Source: CALMRE01 sp964412895 (GTDB lineage: Bacteria > UBP6 > UBA1177 > JAKLFG01). Taken from it: a stretch of 46,399 nucleotides of DNA. The first letter of the stretch is position 1. Every line of letters starts with the position of its first letter. Shown here in pieces: positions 1 through 7,354 of this stretch. Position numbers and translations under genes: made by a program. The stretch is taken from assembly GCA_964412895.1 (NCBI GenBank), contig CAYPQK010000012.1:1-46399 (forward strand). Direction: 5' to 3'. A model generated the notes under the pieces. That model was not told the DNA's origin. It ran no database searches and saw only the letters and a list, made by a program, of their open reading frames with translations.

Positions 1-616
1 TCTGGACGGCGCTTTCGCGGCGGGCGGGCAGTTCGTCGCTTTCGGGGCTTTCGGGCTGCCGGTCCTGCAGAAGCGAGCTTTTCGTATCGTTCTCGATGAT
101 CTCGCCGATGCGGCGGGCGTAGCTGATGAGTATCTCGCGCTGCTGCGGGCTGAAGGGCTGGGCGCCTCCCTTTTCGAAGACGATGACGCCGTAGATGTTG
201 ACCGGACCGATGACCGGCACCACGAGGAAACGGTGGTGGCCTATGAGCGAGTCGACCGCCTTGAGGATGAGGGAGGAAAAGGCGCCGCCGGCCAGTTCGC
301 CGAGGTCCGCCGCTTCTATGGCGCTCCGTTCCTTCCACGAGCGGTAGATGATGGTGCCGCGCGCCTGCGCGAAAGTGAATTCGGCGTCGGCCAGCGACAC
401 GCCGAAGAACTTCTCGACGCCGTGCAGTTCCTTCTCTTTGCCCGCCACGATGATGCCGACCTTGGCCTTGATGCGTTGGCGGGAGGGGTTGAAGATGAGG
501 AGGTTCGCCGAGTTGCAGCCGAGTATTTTGGCGGCGCCGCGCAGTACGGAGGTCAATATCTCGTCGACCGACATCCGGCCGTTGTGATTCATGTTCATGT
601 CGTTTATAGTCCTCAT
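1..616 (-). CDS. GAF-domain protein, C-terminal part beyond the left edge
   Basis: The frame is open from the ATG at 616 to the window edge, so about 205 residues are visible and the 3' end is missing. After a short start (MRTINDMNMNHNG) the protein has the alternating helix/strand pattern of a GAF sensor domain: an early helix ending in AAKILGCNSANLLIF, a strand pair around VGIIVAG, and a late strand pair reading HRFLVVPVIGPVNIYGVIVFEKGG followed by the FSPQQREILISYARRIGEII helix. GAF domains bind small ligands or act in signalling; the output domain, if any, lies outside. In-frame ATGs also occur at 598 and 592. The 598 start has an AGGA element about 11 bases upstream, whereas 616 would be nearly leaderless from the promoter at 626-653. 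GAF fold assigned from pattern only. Confidence 0.6.
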   Translation of the reverse strand, partial: MRTINDMNMNHNGRMSVDEILTSVLRGAAKILGCNSANLLIFNPSRQRIKAKVGIIVAGKEKELHGVEKFFGVSLADAEFTFAQARGTIIYRSWKERSAIEAADLGELAGGAFSSLILKAVDSLIGHHRFLVVPVIGPVNIYGVIVFEKGGAQPFSPQQREILISYARRIGEIIENDTKSSLLQDRQPESPESDELPARRESAVQ

Positions 617-625
617 GGCGGGGGC

Positions 626-653
626 ATTATATGTGGCCCCACGTTCTTGTCAA
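626..653 (-). promoter_or_regulatory. Consensus sigma70 promoter of the GAF gene
   Basis: Reading leftward, TTGACA (653-648) and TATAAT (631-626) are separated by exactly 16 bases; both hexamers match the consensus perfectly. Transcription should begin near 619, only a few bases before the ATG at 616. The promoter lies directly behind the hpnE stop codon (655-657), so the GAF gene can be transcribed independently of the hpn operon. Confidence 0.8.
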
Positions 654-654
654 T

Positions 655-1992
655 TCATTCGAACTTTCCTTCAATTATAGCGCGGGCCGCCGACTCGCCC
701 GAAAGGACCGCCCCTTCGATGGTCGCGGGAAGTCCCGTCGCGCACCAGTCGCCCGCCAGATAGAGCCCCGGCAGGGCGGTCGCCGCGCCGGGCCGGTGCG
801 TTTCGAGTCCCGGCCGCGAGCGGTAGGTGGCGCGCGGTTCACGGATAACGAAGCGTTTCAGCACCTTGGCGCCGCGTGCCGCCGGGAATCGATCGCGCAG
901 TTCGGACTCGGCGAGCGTTGTTATGGCGGCGGTATCCCGGGTGACCAGTTCGTCGGCCGCCGACAGGACCAGCGACAGTCGCTGTCCGTACCCGGCCGGT
1001 TCGTGCGGATGGGAGAATATCCAGTGAAAAGCGCCGTCGATGAGGGTGGCTGCCGGATGGGCGAACCACGGCCGGTCGTACCACAGATCGACCGACACGA
1101 TGGGAGAGGGAACGAATTGCTTTGACACGGCGCGCAACCGCTCAAGTTGCGGGATGTCGGCGATGAACGGTCCGATATCCCACGACGGCAGCGTGAGAAT
1201 GCAGCGGTCGGCGGTATGCCGTGCGCCGGTATCGTCGATGACGCCGGTACAACGCCCCTCCGTGACCGTCAGCCGGACGATGCGCCGTCCGGTGATGATA
1301 TGGCCGCCGTTCTCGCCGATGCGCCGGACCGCCGGAACGGTGAGGCTTTCGTCGAAGGTGGTGCGCGGCAGGATGTTGAGGGCGTCGCGCCGTCTGCCGA
1401 ATAGACCGCGCGCCAGCACCGTCGCCAGCGGCAATGCCGATGCTTCGTGCGCCGGGGTGTTGAGGGTCGATACGACGACCGCTTCCCAGAAACCGTTGAG
1501 CGCCCGCTCTTCCTGACCGTTGCGCGAGAGCCATTCCCGCGCCGTAAGGGTGTCGAGCGCCGCCCGGTCGAACCGATGGGCGAAAAGTGCCTTGGCGACC
1601 GCGCGGCCCAGTCCGATCCGCGTGGAAAGCGGCAGATGGCCGAGCGACAGGATGCCGGGAAGCGTATGGAGCGGCGCCGGGAGCGGCGCGATGCGGTAGG
1701 GATATTGCGTGCCGTCGTGATCGACGAACGGAGTTGCTCCCGTCGCGGTCACGAGCGTTTCGCGCGATCCGACATCGTCCGCCAGTTTCAGCGTGGCGTG
1801 GTAAGCGCCGATCATGAGATGCTGTCCCCAATCGACCGGCGGCAGGTCGGCGGCGGGGCGCACCGTGCGGATGCGGCCGCCGGGAACGGCGTCCCGTTCG
1901 AACAAGATGACCTTGAGCCCCCGCTCCGCGCAGCGCAACGCGGCGGTCAGTCCCGCGATGCCGCCGCCGATGATGATGACGCTTGGCTGCAT
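655..1992 (-). CDS. hpnE: Hydroxysqualene dehydroxylase HpnE (FAD amine-oxidase family)
   Basis: HpnE reductively removes the hydroxyl of hydroxysqualene to give squalene, the last step of the HpnC-HpnD-HpnE route. The 445-residue protein opens with a Rossmann FAD motif (VIIIGGGIAGLTAALRC), followed by the FERDAVPGGRIRT segment typical of the phytoene desaturase/amine oxidase superfamily, and closes with the second FAD contact (GLYLAGDWCATGLPATIEGA). I chose the ATG at 1992, 7 bases after the hpnD stop, because it puts the dinucleotide motif at the very N-terminus; an ATG at 2022 would add ten residues and overlap hpnD. The order hpnC-hpnD-hpnE with tiny gaps indicates one operon. The assignment rests on fold plus context; isolated desaturase-like enzymes are hard to tell apart by eye. 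Confidence 0.85.
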   Translation of the reverse strand: MQPSVIIIGGGIAGLTAALRCAERGLKVILFERDAVPGGRIRTVRPAADLPPVDWGQHLMIGAYHATLKLADDVGSRETLVTATGATPFVDHDGTQYPYRIAPLPAPLHTLPGILSLGHLPLSTRIGLGRAVAKALFAHRFDRAALDTLTAREWLSRNGQEERALNGFWEAVVVSTLNTPAHEASALPLATVLARGLFGRRRDALNILPRTTFDESLTVPAVRRIGENGGHIITGRRIVRLTVTEGRCTGVIDDTGARHTADRCILTLPSWDIGPFIADIPQLERLRAVSKQFVPSPIVSVDLWYDRPWFAHPAATLIDGAFHWIFSHPHEPAGYGQRLSLVLSAADELVTRDTAAITTLAESELRDRFPAARGAKVLKRFVIREPRATYRSRPGLETHRPGAATALPGLYLAGDWCATGLPATIEGAVLSGESAARAIIEGKFE

Positions 1993-1999
1993 CGGGTTC

Positions 2000-2863
2000 T
2001 TATCCGATGGCGGCGAAAGCAAGATGCTTGGCGGCGATGGCCACCTTGCGCGCCTTCGAGAGCTTCACGGTCCGGTCGAGTACCGGATAGCGGGTCCGGT
2101 CGAGTTCGTTCTGGAGCGTCAGATAGGTCTCGCGCACCGTCTCGGCAAAGGGGAGTCGTCCCCGCAGGTCGCGCGGCAAGGCCGCTCCGGCGATACGGTA
2201 GAATTCGCGGGCACGGATCGCCTCGAATTCGACCAGCCGCCGGAAGTTCTCCGAATCGCGCCCCGCGAGAATGTCGGCCTCGGCCACCCCGAAGGCGTGC
2301 AGGTCCTCCAGCGGCAGGTAGATGCGGCCGCGGCGGCCGTCCTCGCCGATGTCGCGGATGATGTTGGTGAGTTGGACCGCGATGCCGGTGAGCTCCGCGT
2401 AGTTCTCGAGATCGTTTCGGCCGTGGCCGGTCACCGTGACGACCGCCAGACCGACCGCCGATGCGACGCGGTAGCAGTATTCGTACAGGTCCGAAAAAGT
2501 CGGGTAGCGGGTCGGTTCGAGATCGTAGGCGCACCCTTCGGCGATGAGCGCCAGATGTTCGCGGCGGATGCCGAAGAGTTGATGCGCCCGGTAGAGTTCG
2601 GCGCCGATAGGTTCCCGCGGGCTTCCCGCGAAGGCGGCGTCGAGCCGGTGCTCCCAGAGGAGGAGCGCCCGCCGGGCGTCGGCCGGATCGACCGCGCCGT
2701 CGACCGCGTCGTCCACCTCGCGGCAGAAGGCGTAGAAGGCGGTCATCGCGCGCCGCTGTTCGGCCGGTAGGAACTTGATGGCGGTGCGGAACGACGAGCC
2801 TGAGCGGTCGAGGACCGCACGGCAGTGGCCGAAGGTGTCGGCGCCGGCTATGAGCGGGTTCAT
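2000..2863 (-). CDS. hpnD: Presqualene diphosphate synthase HpnD
   Basis: HpnD condenses two farnesyl diphosphates head-to-head into presqualene diphosphate. The 287-residue protein is a trans-isoprenyl diphosphate synthase (squalene/phytoene synthase family): SSFRTAIKFLPAEQRRAMTAFYAFCREVDDAVD carries the first Asp-rich motif (DDAVD, near residue 53), and NIIRDIGEDGRRGRIYLP carries the second (DIGED). Both Asp motifs that bind diphosphate through Mg2+ are intact. The start at 2863 overlaps the hpnC stop by four bases (ATGA), implying translational coupling. The pairing with a second, divergent family member directly upstream is the hallmark of the hpnCD arrangement and separates it from a lone phytoene synthase. 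Confidence 0.88.
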   Translation of the reverse strand: MNPLIAGADTFGHCRAVLDRSGSSFRTAIKFLPAEQRRAMTAFYAFCREVDDAVDGAVDPADARRALLLWEHRLDAAFAGSPREPIGAELYRAHQLFGIRREHLALIAEGCAYDLEPTRYPTFSDLYEYCYRVASAVGLAVVTVTGHGRNDLENYAELTGIAVQLTNIIRDIGEDGRRGRIYLPLEDLHAFGVAEADILAGRDSENFRRLVEFEAIRAREFYRIAGAALPRDLRGRLPFAETVRETYLTLQNELDRTRYPVLDRTVKLSKARKVAIAAKHLAFAAIG

Positions 2864-3795
2864 GCGTTCCTCCGTGCGGCGGTGAAGGGGCGAAGATACG
2901 AGGCGATGAACGGTAACAGCGCGAGCCGGGGCCGTTCAGTGACCAGCGCGGGGCCGTAGCGGCGCGCCATCGACAGTATCGCGACGCCGCCGAAGTGGGT
3001 GAGCGCGATATAGGCTTTTCCCGGCATCGGGAGCGATCCGATGAGCGGCCGTCCCTGACGGAAAAGACGCGCGGTGTAGCCGGTGATCTCGTCGATGAGC
3101 GGGGCGAGTCCCGGTAAGCGGCGGCCCGACAGGATATCCTCGTCGGTCACGCCGTGACGCGCCATGAGCCGGGCGGGGATATAGATGCGTCCTTTCTTCG
3201 CGTCGACCGAGATGTCCTGCCAGAAGTTGGCCAGTTGCAACGCGGTGCAGAGCGCGTCGGAGCGTTCTTCGTTCTCCGTGGTCGCCTGTCCGAGCACCGC
3301 GAGCACGATGCGTCCCACCGGTTCGGCCGAGGCGGTGCAGTAGTCGTGGAGTTCGGCCCACGATGCGTAACGGTTCTTCATGCGGTCCTGCTCAAAGGCG
3401 TCGAGGAGCGCTTCAAGGTGTTCCTGCCGGATGGGAAACCGCTCGATGGCCCAGCGCAGGGCGATGAAGACCGGATGGGCCGTCTTTCCGGCGTAACAGT
3501 CGCGCAATTGGGTCCGCCACGAGGCGAGCGCCGTGTCGGCGAAGGCGTCGAACACCGGTTCGTCGGCGAAATCGTCGGCGGTGCGGGCGAAGGCGTAGAC
3601 CGCCGCGAGCGCCGTCTGCTGTTCCGGCGAGAAGAGCCGCAGGAAGATCGGGAAGTTCTCGTAATGGCCCGTGGCGATGCCGCGACAGTAGCGATGCGCC
3701 TGATCGACGGTCACCTCTCCGGCGTGGAAGGGGAGTGCCTCCCAGTTCCACGGGCCGACCGGTTCGGCGGTATGAACGGGCGTCGCGTGACGCAT
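2860..3795 (-). CDS. hpnC: Hydroxysqualene synthase HpnC
   Basis: HpnC converts presqualene diphosphate to hydroxysqualene. The 311-residue protein shares the head-to-head prenyl synthase fold: YCRGIATGHYENFPIFLRLF, then the Asp motif RTADDFADE near residue 65, and NFWQDISVDAKKGRIYIP as the second Asp motif. The frame stays open upstream to 4017, but the ATG at 3795 has a strong GGAGG four bases before it and begins the recognisable sequence (MRHATPVHTAEPVGPWNW), so that start was chosen. It is the first clear gene of the leftward hpnCDE operon and diverges from ispA, which makes the farnesyl diphosphate substrate. A possible 59-residue reading frame lies just upstream. Confidence 0.87.
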   Translation of the reverse strand: MRHATPVHTAEPVGPWNWEALPFHAGEVTVDQAHRYCRGIATGHYENFPIFLRLFSPEQQTALAAVYAFARTADDFADEPVFDAFADTALASWRTQLRDCYAGKTAHPVFIALRWAIERFPIRQEHLEALLDAFEQDRMKNRYASWAELHDYCTASAEPVGRIVLAVLGQATTENEERSDALCTALQLANFWQDISVDAKKGRIYIPARLMARHGVTDEDILSGRRLPGLAPLIDEITGYTARLFRQGRPLIGSLPMPGKAYIALTHFGGVAILSMARRYGPALVTERPRLALLPFIASYLRPFTAARRNA

Positions 3796-3805
3796 GATGC
3801 CTCCG

Positions 3806-3985
3806 TTACCGAAATAAAGCGCGCCGATAGTGCAACAACCGTGCCGGGGAGATCGCCGTCGCCGGATGCAGTTCGCAGGCCGCGTCGAGCGCGACCGGTA
3901 CTTTTTCCCACGGGTCGTTCCCGGTGCGGTTCCGCACGAAGTGTGCGACGATTGGTGAGAAATCGCGCCCGCTCCGCCGACCCAT
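3806..3985 (-). CDS. Possible small protein upstream of hpnC
   Basis: A 59-codon frame starts at ATG 3985 (open back to a GTG at 4060) and ends 10 bases before the hpnC start. Its second half (DPWEKVPVALDAACELHPAT...) looks protein-like, and third codon positions are mostly G or C as in neighbouring genes. It has no Shine-Dalgarno sequence and I recognise no family. It could be a genuine leader gene of the hpn operon, a decayed gene, or chance open frame in GC-rich DNA. Confidence 0.33.
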   Translation of the reverse strand: MGRRSGRDFSPIVAHFVRNRTGNDPWEKVPVALDAACELHPATAISPARLLHYRRALFR

Positions 3986-4022
3986 ACCGCGTAATATCGG
4001 CCCGCTCCGGTTGGCACGGTCG

Positions 4023-4051
4023 TTGCTCTTAAAGGGCGCGTCTTTTATTAT
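4023..4051 (+). promoter_or_regulatory. Promoter of ispA, very close to the start codon
   Basis: TTGCTC (4023-4028) and TATTAT (4046-4051) are spaced by 17 bases. Only nine bases separate the -10 element from the ATG at 4061, so the predicted transcript would carry almost no leader and the GAGGG at 4052-4056 would lie upstream of the transcription start. Confidence 0.6.
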
Positions 4052-4060
4052 GAGGGTCAC

Positions 4061-4956
4061 ATGCAGTATCCCNNNNNNNNNNTCCCGAAGGGTTAGACCG
4101 GTACCGGAAACAGGTCGAACCGGCGCTCGAAAGCTCTGCCGCCGCGTTCAACGGTCCCGCCGTCCTGCGCGAAGCGATGTCCTATTCGCTCACGGCGGGC
4201 GGCAAGCGGCTCCGGCCGACGCTCGTACTCGCGACCCGCGACCTATTCGGCGGCGACGGACACGATCCGTGGCCGGCCGCCTGCGCCCTTGAGTTCGTCC
4301 ACACCTATTCGCTGATACACGACGATCTTCCGGCGCTCGACAACGACGATCTGCGGCGCGGGATGCCCACCTGTCATAAGAGATTCGGCGAGGCGCTGGC
4401 GCTGCTGGCGGGTGACGCGCTCCTCACCGAGGCGTTCCATCTCATCGCCCGGAGCTACCGGCACACCGCTCCGGCGGTCGGTATCGCGCTTATCGCCGAG
4501 CTTTCCGAGGCGGCCGGCGCGGCGGGGATGGTCGGCGGGCAGGTGCTCGACACGGTCAATGTCGATCCGAACGCACCCATGACGGCGGTTGAGCAGGTGC
4601 ACCGGATGAAGACCGGCGCCCTCATCATCGCGTCGGTGCGGTGCGGCGCCATTCTCGGCGGCGCCGACGAGGCGGCGCTCGGGGCGCTCACCCGGTACGC
4701 CGCCCACATCGGGCTCGCCTTTCAGGTGACCGACGACATACTCGATGTGACCTCGACCGCGCAGGAGCTGGGGAAGACCATCGGCAAGGACGCGGCCCAG
4801 CATAAAACGACCTATGTATCGGCGTGGGGCGTGGAAAAGAGCCGCGCCTATGCGGCGGAGCTTATCGAGCGGGCGGTCGCGGAACTGACCATCTTCGGCG
4901 ACCGCGCGGCGATGCTCCGCGATCTGGCACACTTTATCGGTGAGAGGAAGAACTGA
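4061..4956 (+). CDS. ispA: Farnesyl diphosphate synthase IspA, interrupted by an assembly gap
   Basis: IspA adds isopentenyl diphosphate to dimethylallyl and geranyl diphosphate, giving farnesyl diphosphate, the substrate of hpnD. The sequence after the gap reads PEGLDRYRKQVEPALE and then the family core: LTAGGKRLRP (IPP-binding Lys/Arg), HTYSLIHDDLPALDNDDLRRG (first Asp-rich motif), GDALLTEAFHL, and FQVTDDILDVT (second motif). These match the short-chain bacterial FPP synthase class. The likely start is ATG 4061 (MQYP...), four codons before the 10-N run at 4073-4082; for the frames to join, the true gap length must equal 2 modulo 3, so ten Ns is a placeholder. An in-frame ATG at 4177 is internal and would delete essential residues. 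The stop shares one base with the next start (TGATG). Confidence 0.9.
4073..4082. other. Assembly gap (10 N) inside ispA
   Basis: Ten undetermined bases fall a few codons into ispA. The reading frame before the gap (from ATG 4061) and after it are not in register over 10 bases, so the N count is arbitrary. Confidence 0.99.
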
Positions 4957-6038
4957 TGAGAACACTCGACGAACTGCGCGGTGAGATGAACTACCTGAAT
5001 CACGCGCTGCTGGCGCTCCTTTCCAAGCGGGCCCGCGTCTCGACCGATGTGCTCGCGGTCAAACAGCGCGACAATCTGCCGCTGCACGACCCGGCCCGCG
5101 AGATGGCGATGCTCGAAGAACTCGCCGCCGCGAACCCCGGCCCCTTCCCGGACGGGACGATAAGGCATCTCTTCAGCGAGATATTCCGCGCCTCGGTGGC
5201 GCTTATGGAGCAGGGACAGGCGAAGGGACTCAAGGTAAGCCGGACGCGGCGGGCCGAACCGGGCGTCGTCACCGTCGGCGGGGTCCGCATCGGCGCGGAA
5301 CCGGTGGTCGTCGCGGGGCCGTGCGCCGTCGAATCGCCGGAACAGATGGATATGGTCGCCCGCGATCTCAAGCGGCTTGGCGTCACGATATTACGCGGCG
5401 GCGCCTTCAAGCCGCGCTCCAACCCGTACGCCTTTCAGGGGCTCGGCGAAGAGGGACTGCGCATCCTGCGCGATACCGGCAAAAAGTACGGCATGGTCAC
5501 CGTCACCGAGGTGATGGATGTCCGCCAGATCGAGCTGGTATCGGCCTATGCCGACATCCTGCAGATCGGGGCGCGCAACATGCACAACTACGAACTGCTG
5601 CGCGAGGTGGGGACGGTGAAAAAGCCGGTCATCCTCAAGCGCGGCTTCTCGGCCACCATCGAGGAACTGCTCTGGGCGGCCGAATACATCGTCGCGGGGG
5701 GCAACGAAGAGGTGATCCTCTGTGAACGGGGCATCCGCACCTTCGAAACGCAGACCCGCAACACGCTCGATATCTCGGCCATCCCGCTGCTCAAGCAGAT
5801 GTCGTGGTTGCCGGTGCTCGTCGATGTATCGCACGCCGCCGGACGGACCGACATCCTCGCCCCGCTATCGCGCGCCGCGCTTGCCGCCGGTGCCGACGGC
5901 ATTATGGTCGAGGTCCATCCCTTCCCGGCGGTTGCCCGGTCCGACAGCCGTCAACAGCTCGATATCGAACAGTTCGCCGCCTTCCTGCGCGAGTCTGATC
6001 TGCTTGCCGAAACGCGGCTTGCCGCGAACGATCTGTGA
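4956..6038 (+). CDS. Bifunctional chorismate mutase / 3-deoxy-7-phosphoheptulonate synthase
   Basis: The C-terminal part condenses phosphoenolpyruvate with erythrose 4-phosphate, the first step of the shikimate pathway; the N-terminal part is a chorismate mutase that commonly acts as a feedback domain. Residues 1-90 are an AroQ-type helical domain (MRTLDELRGEMNYLNHALLALL..., with KQRDNLPLHDPAREMAMLEE). From about residue 95 the type I-beta DAHP synthase barrel follows, with GPCAVES, LRGGAFKPRSNPYAFQGLG, KRGFSATIEELLWAAEYI, LCERGIRTFETQTRNTLDI and DVSHAAGRTD. At 360 residues it matches the Bacillus-type AroA(G) fusion length. It starts on the last base of ispA and sits inside the isoprenoid operon, which is unusual for an aromatic biosynthesis gene and could reflect shared use in quinone synthesis (inference). 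Confidence 0.9.
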   Translation: MRTLDELRGEMNYLNHALLALLSKRARVSTDVLAVKQRDNLPLHDPAREMAMLEELAAANPGPFPDGTIRHLFSEIFRASVALMEQGQAKGLKVSRTRRAEPGVVTVGGVRIGAEPVVVAGPCAVESPEQMDMVARDLKRLGVTILRGGAFKPRSNPYAFQGLGEEGLRILRDTGKKYGMVTVTEVMDVRQIELVSAYADILQIGARNMHNYELLREVGTVKKPVILKRGFSATIEELLWAAEYIVAGGNEEVILCERGIRTFETQTRNTLDISAIPLLKQMSWLPVLVDVSHAAGRTDILAPLSRAALAAGADGIMVEVHPFPAVARSDSRQQLDIEQFAAFLRESDLLAETRLAANDL

Positions 6039-6074
6039 ACATTGAACATTTAACATTGAACAGTTAACAGGGAG
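6036..6074 (+). repeat. Short AT-rich direct repeats before the U32 gene
   Basis: Between the DAHP synthase stop and the U32 gene the sequence repeats variants of AACATTGAAC / AACATTTAAC / AACAGTTAAC four times in about 35 bases, in a strongly GC-rich surrounding. It precedes the Shine-Dalgarno (GGGAGAG). It may be a small spreading spacer repeat; no function can be read from it. Confidence 0.6.
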
Positions 6075-6082
6075 AGTAGAAG

Positions 6083-7354
6083 ATGAAACTTTCGGTCGCC
6101 TGTAATTTCGACGACGCCCTCGTCACCGGTCTCAAAGGCTATCCGGTCTACGAGGTCTACGGCAAACTGACCAGCGATTATTTCGGCGGCGGCCGTCCGT
6201 CGTTCTATCTCCCCGAGGTGAACCGCGCGGGGCTCGCCGACTATGTCAAGAAGGTCCACGCGGCGGGGATAGAGTTCAACTACCTGCTTAATGCGTCGGC
6301 GATGGGGAATAGGGAATTCACGCGCGTTGGACAGCGCAACATGGAGGAACTGCTCGACTGGGTCGATTCCATCGGCGTCGATTCGGTGACGGTCGCCAAT
6401 GTCTTTTTCCTGCGTCTGGTCAAGGCGCGCCATCCGCGGCTCAAGGTCCGCGTCTCCAGCCACCGCTACACCGACAACGCTCGCAAGGTCCGTTTCTGGG
6501 TCGAGAACGGCGCCGACTACATTGTCGTGTCGGAGGTCAACATTCACCGCGAGTTCAAGGTGCTCGAAGCGATGAAGAAGGCGGCGGGCGGCGTGGAACT
6601 GCAACTCATCGTCAACAACTGGTGCCGTCAGGACTGCGCCATCGCCGGGAACCACGCGGTGAACCTCTCGAACGCTTCGCAGAAGGGGGCGCAGGGCTTC
6701 CCGCTCGACTACTCCTCCATCATCTGCAACAATATCCGCCTCAACGAACCGGTCAACTACCTGCGCGCCAACTGGATACGGCCCGAGGACCTCGCCGTCT
6801 ACGAGTCGATGGGATTCCACAACTTCAAGATCGTCGAGCGCAACACCCCGACGCAGATACTGCTGGAACGGGTCCACGCCTACGCCAACCGGCGCTACGA
6901 CGGCAACCTGCTCGACCTCGTCCAGAATTACGCCTACCCGATAGAAAAAATGGGGGAGAAGGGGAAAGATGCCTATTCGAAGCGGCGGATGTTCAAGTAT
7001 TTCGTGAAGCCGCAGGCGGTCAACCTCTTCAAGTTCAAAAAGATCATCGAATTCGGCAAAACGGCAAGCGTCCTTTATCCGCGGATAGGGGTCAATCCGG
7101 TGCAGATAGACAACCGCAAGCTTGACGGGTTCCTCGACCGTTTCAGTAAAGTGTCGTGTCAGGACCTCGATTGCGAATCGTGCCGCTATTGTCACCAGTG
7201 GGCCGAAAAAACCGTATCCATCGATCCGGCGTGGAAGGTGAAGATGGGCGCGATATACAAAGATCTTTTGGGCGAAATTGACGGCGGCGCGTTCTTTGAG
7301 TCGCCTCTGACCACCGCGATGAATATGATGACCGGAAAAGATGCGGGACGCTGA
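6083..7354 (+). CDS. U32-family (UbiU/UbiV/TrhP-like) Fe-S protein
   Basis: This 423-residue protein belongs to the peptidase U32 family, whose characterised members (UbiU/UbiV, TrhP, RlhA) are mostly Fe-S proteins that support oxygen-independent hydroxylations rather than proteases. The first half has the TIM-barrel-like pattern of alternating strands (FNYLLNASAMGN, DSVTVANVFFLRLV, KVRVSSHRYTDNARKVRFWVENGADYIVVS). Cysteines cluster at C181 and C185 (NNWCRQDC), C215 (SSIICNN) and C359, C364, C367 and C370 (CQDLDCESCRYC), enough for one or two clusters. A GGGAGAG site precedes ATG 6083. The last 14 bases overlap the triterpene cyclase gene, so the two are probably co-translated. A role in modifying squalene or its cyclised product is my inference; the substrate cannot be read from sequence. 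Confidence 0.8.
   Translation: MKLSVACNFDDALVTGLKGYPVYEVYGKLTSDYFGGGRPSFYLPEVNRAGLADYVKKVHAAGIEFNYLLNASAMGNREFTRVGQRNMEELLDWVDSIGVDSVTVANVFFLRLVKARHPRLKVRVSSHRYTDNARKVRFWVENGADYIVVSEVNIHREFKVLEAMKKAAGGVELQLIVNNWCRQDCAIAGNHAVNLSNASQKGAQGFPLDYSSIICNNIRLNEPVNYLRANWIRPEDLAVYESMGFHNFKIVERNTPTQILLERVHAYANRRYDGNLLDLVQNYAYPIEKMGEKGKDAYSKRRMFKYFVKPQAVNLFKFKKIIEFGKTASVLYPRIGVNPVQIDNRKLDGFLDRFSKVSCQDLDCESCRYCHQWAEKTVSIDPAWKVKMGAIYKDLLGEIDGGAFFESPLTTAMNMMTGKDAGR

Noticed and set aside
6083..7354. Calling the U32 protein a collagenase-like protease
   Set aside because: The family name is historical; the cysteine arrangement suits an Fe-S protein, and well-studied members are not proteases.
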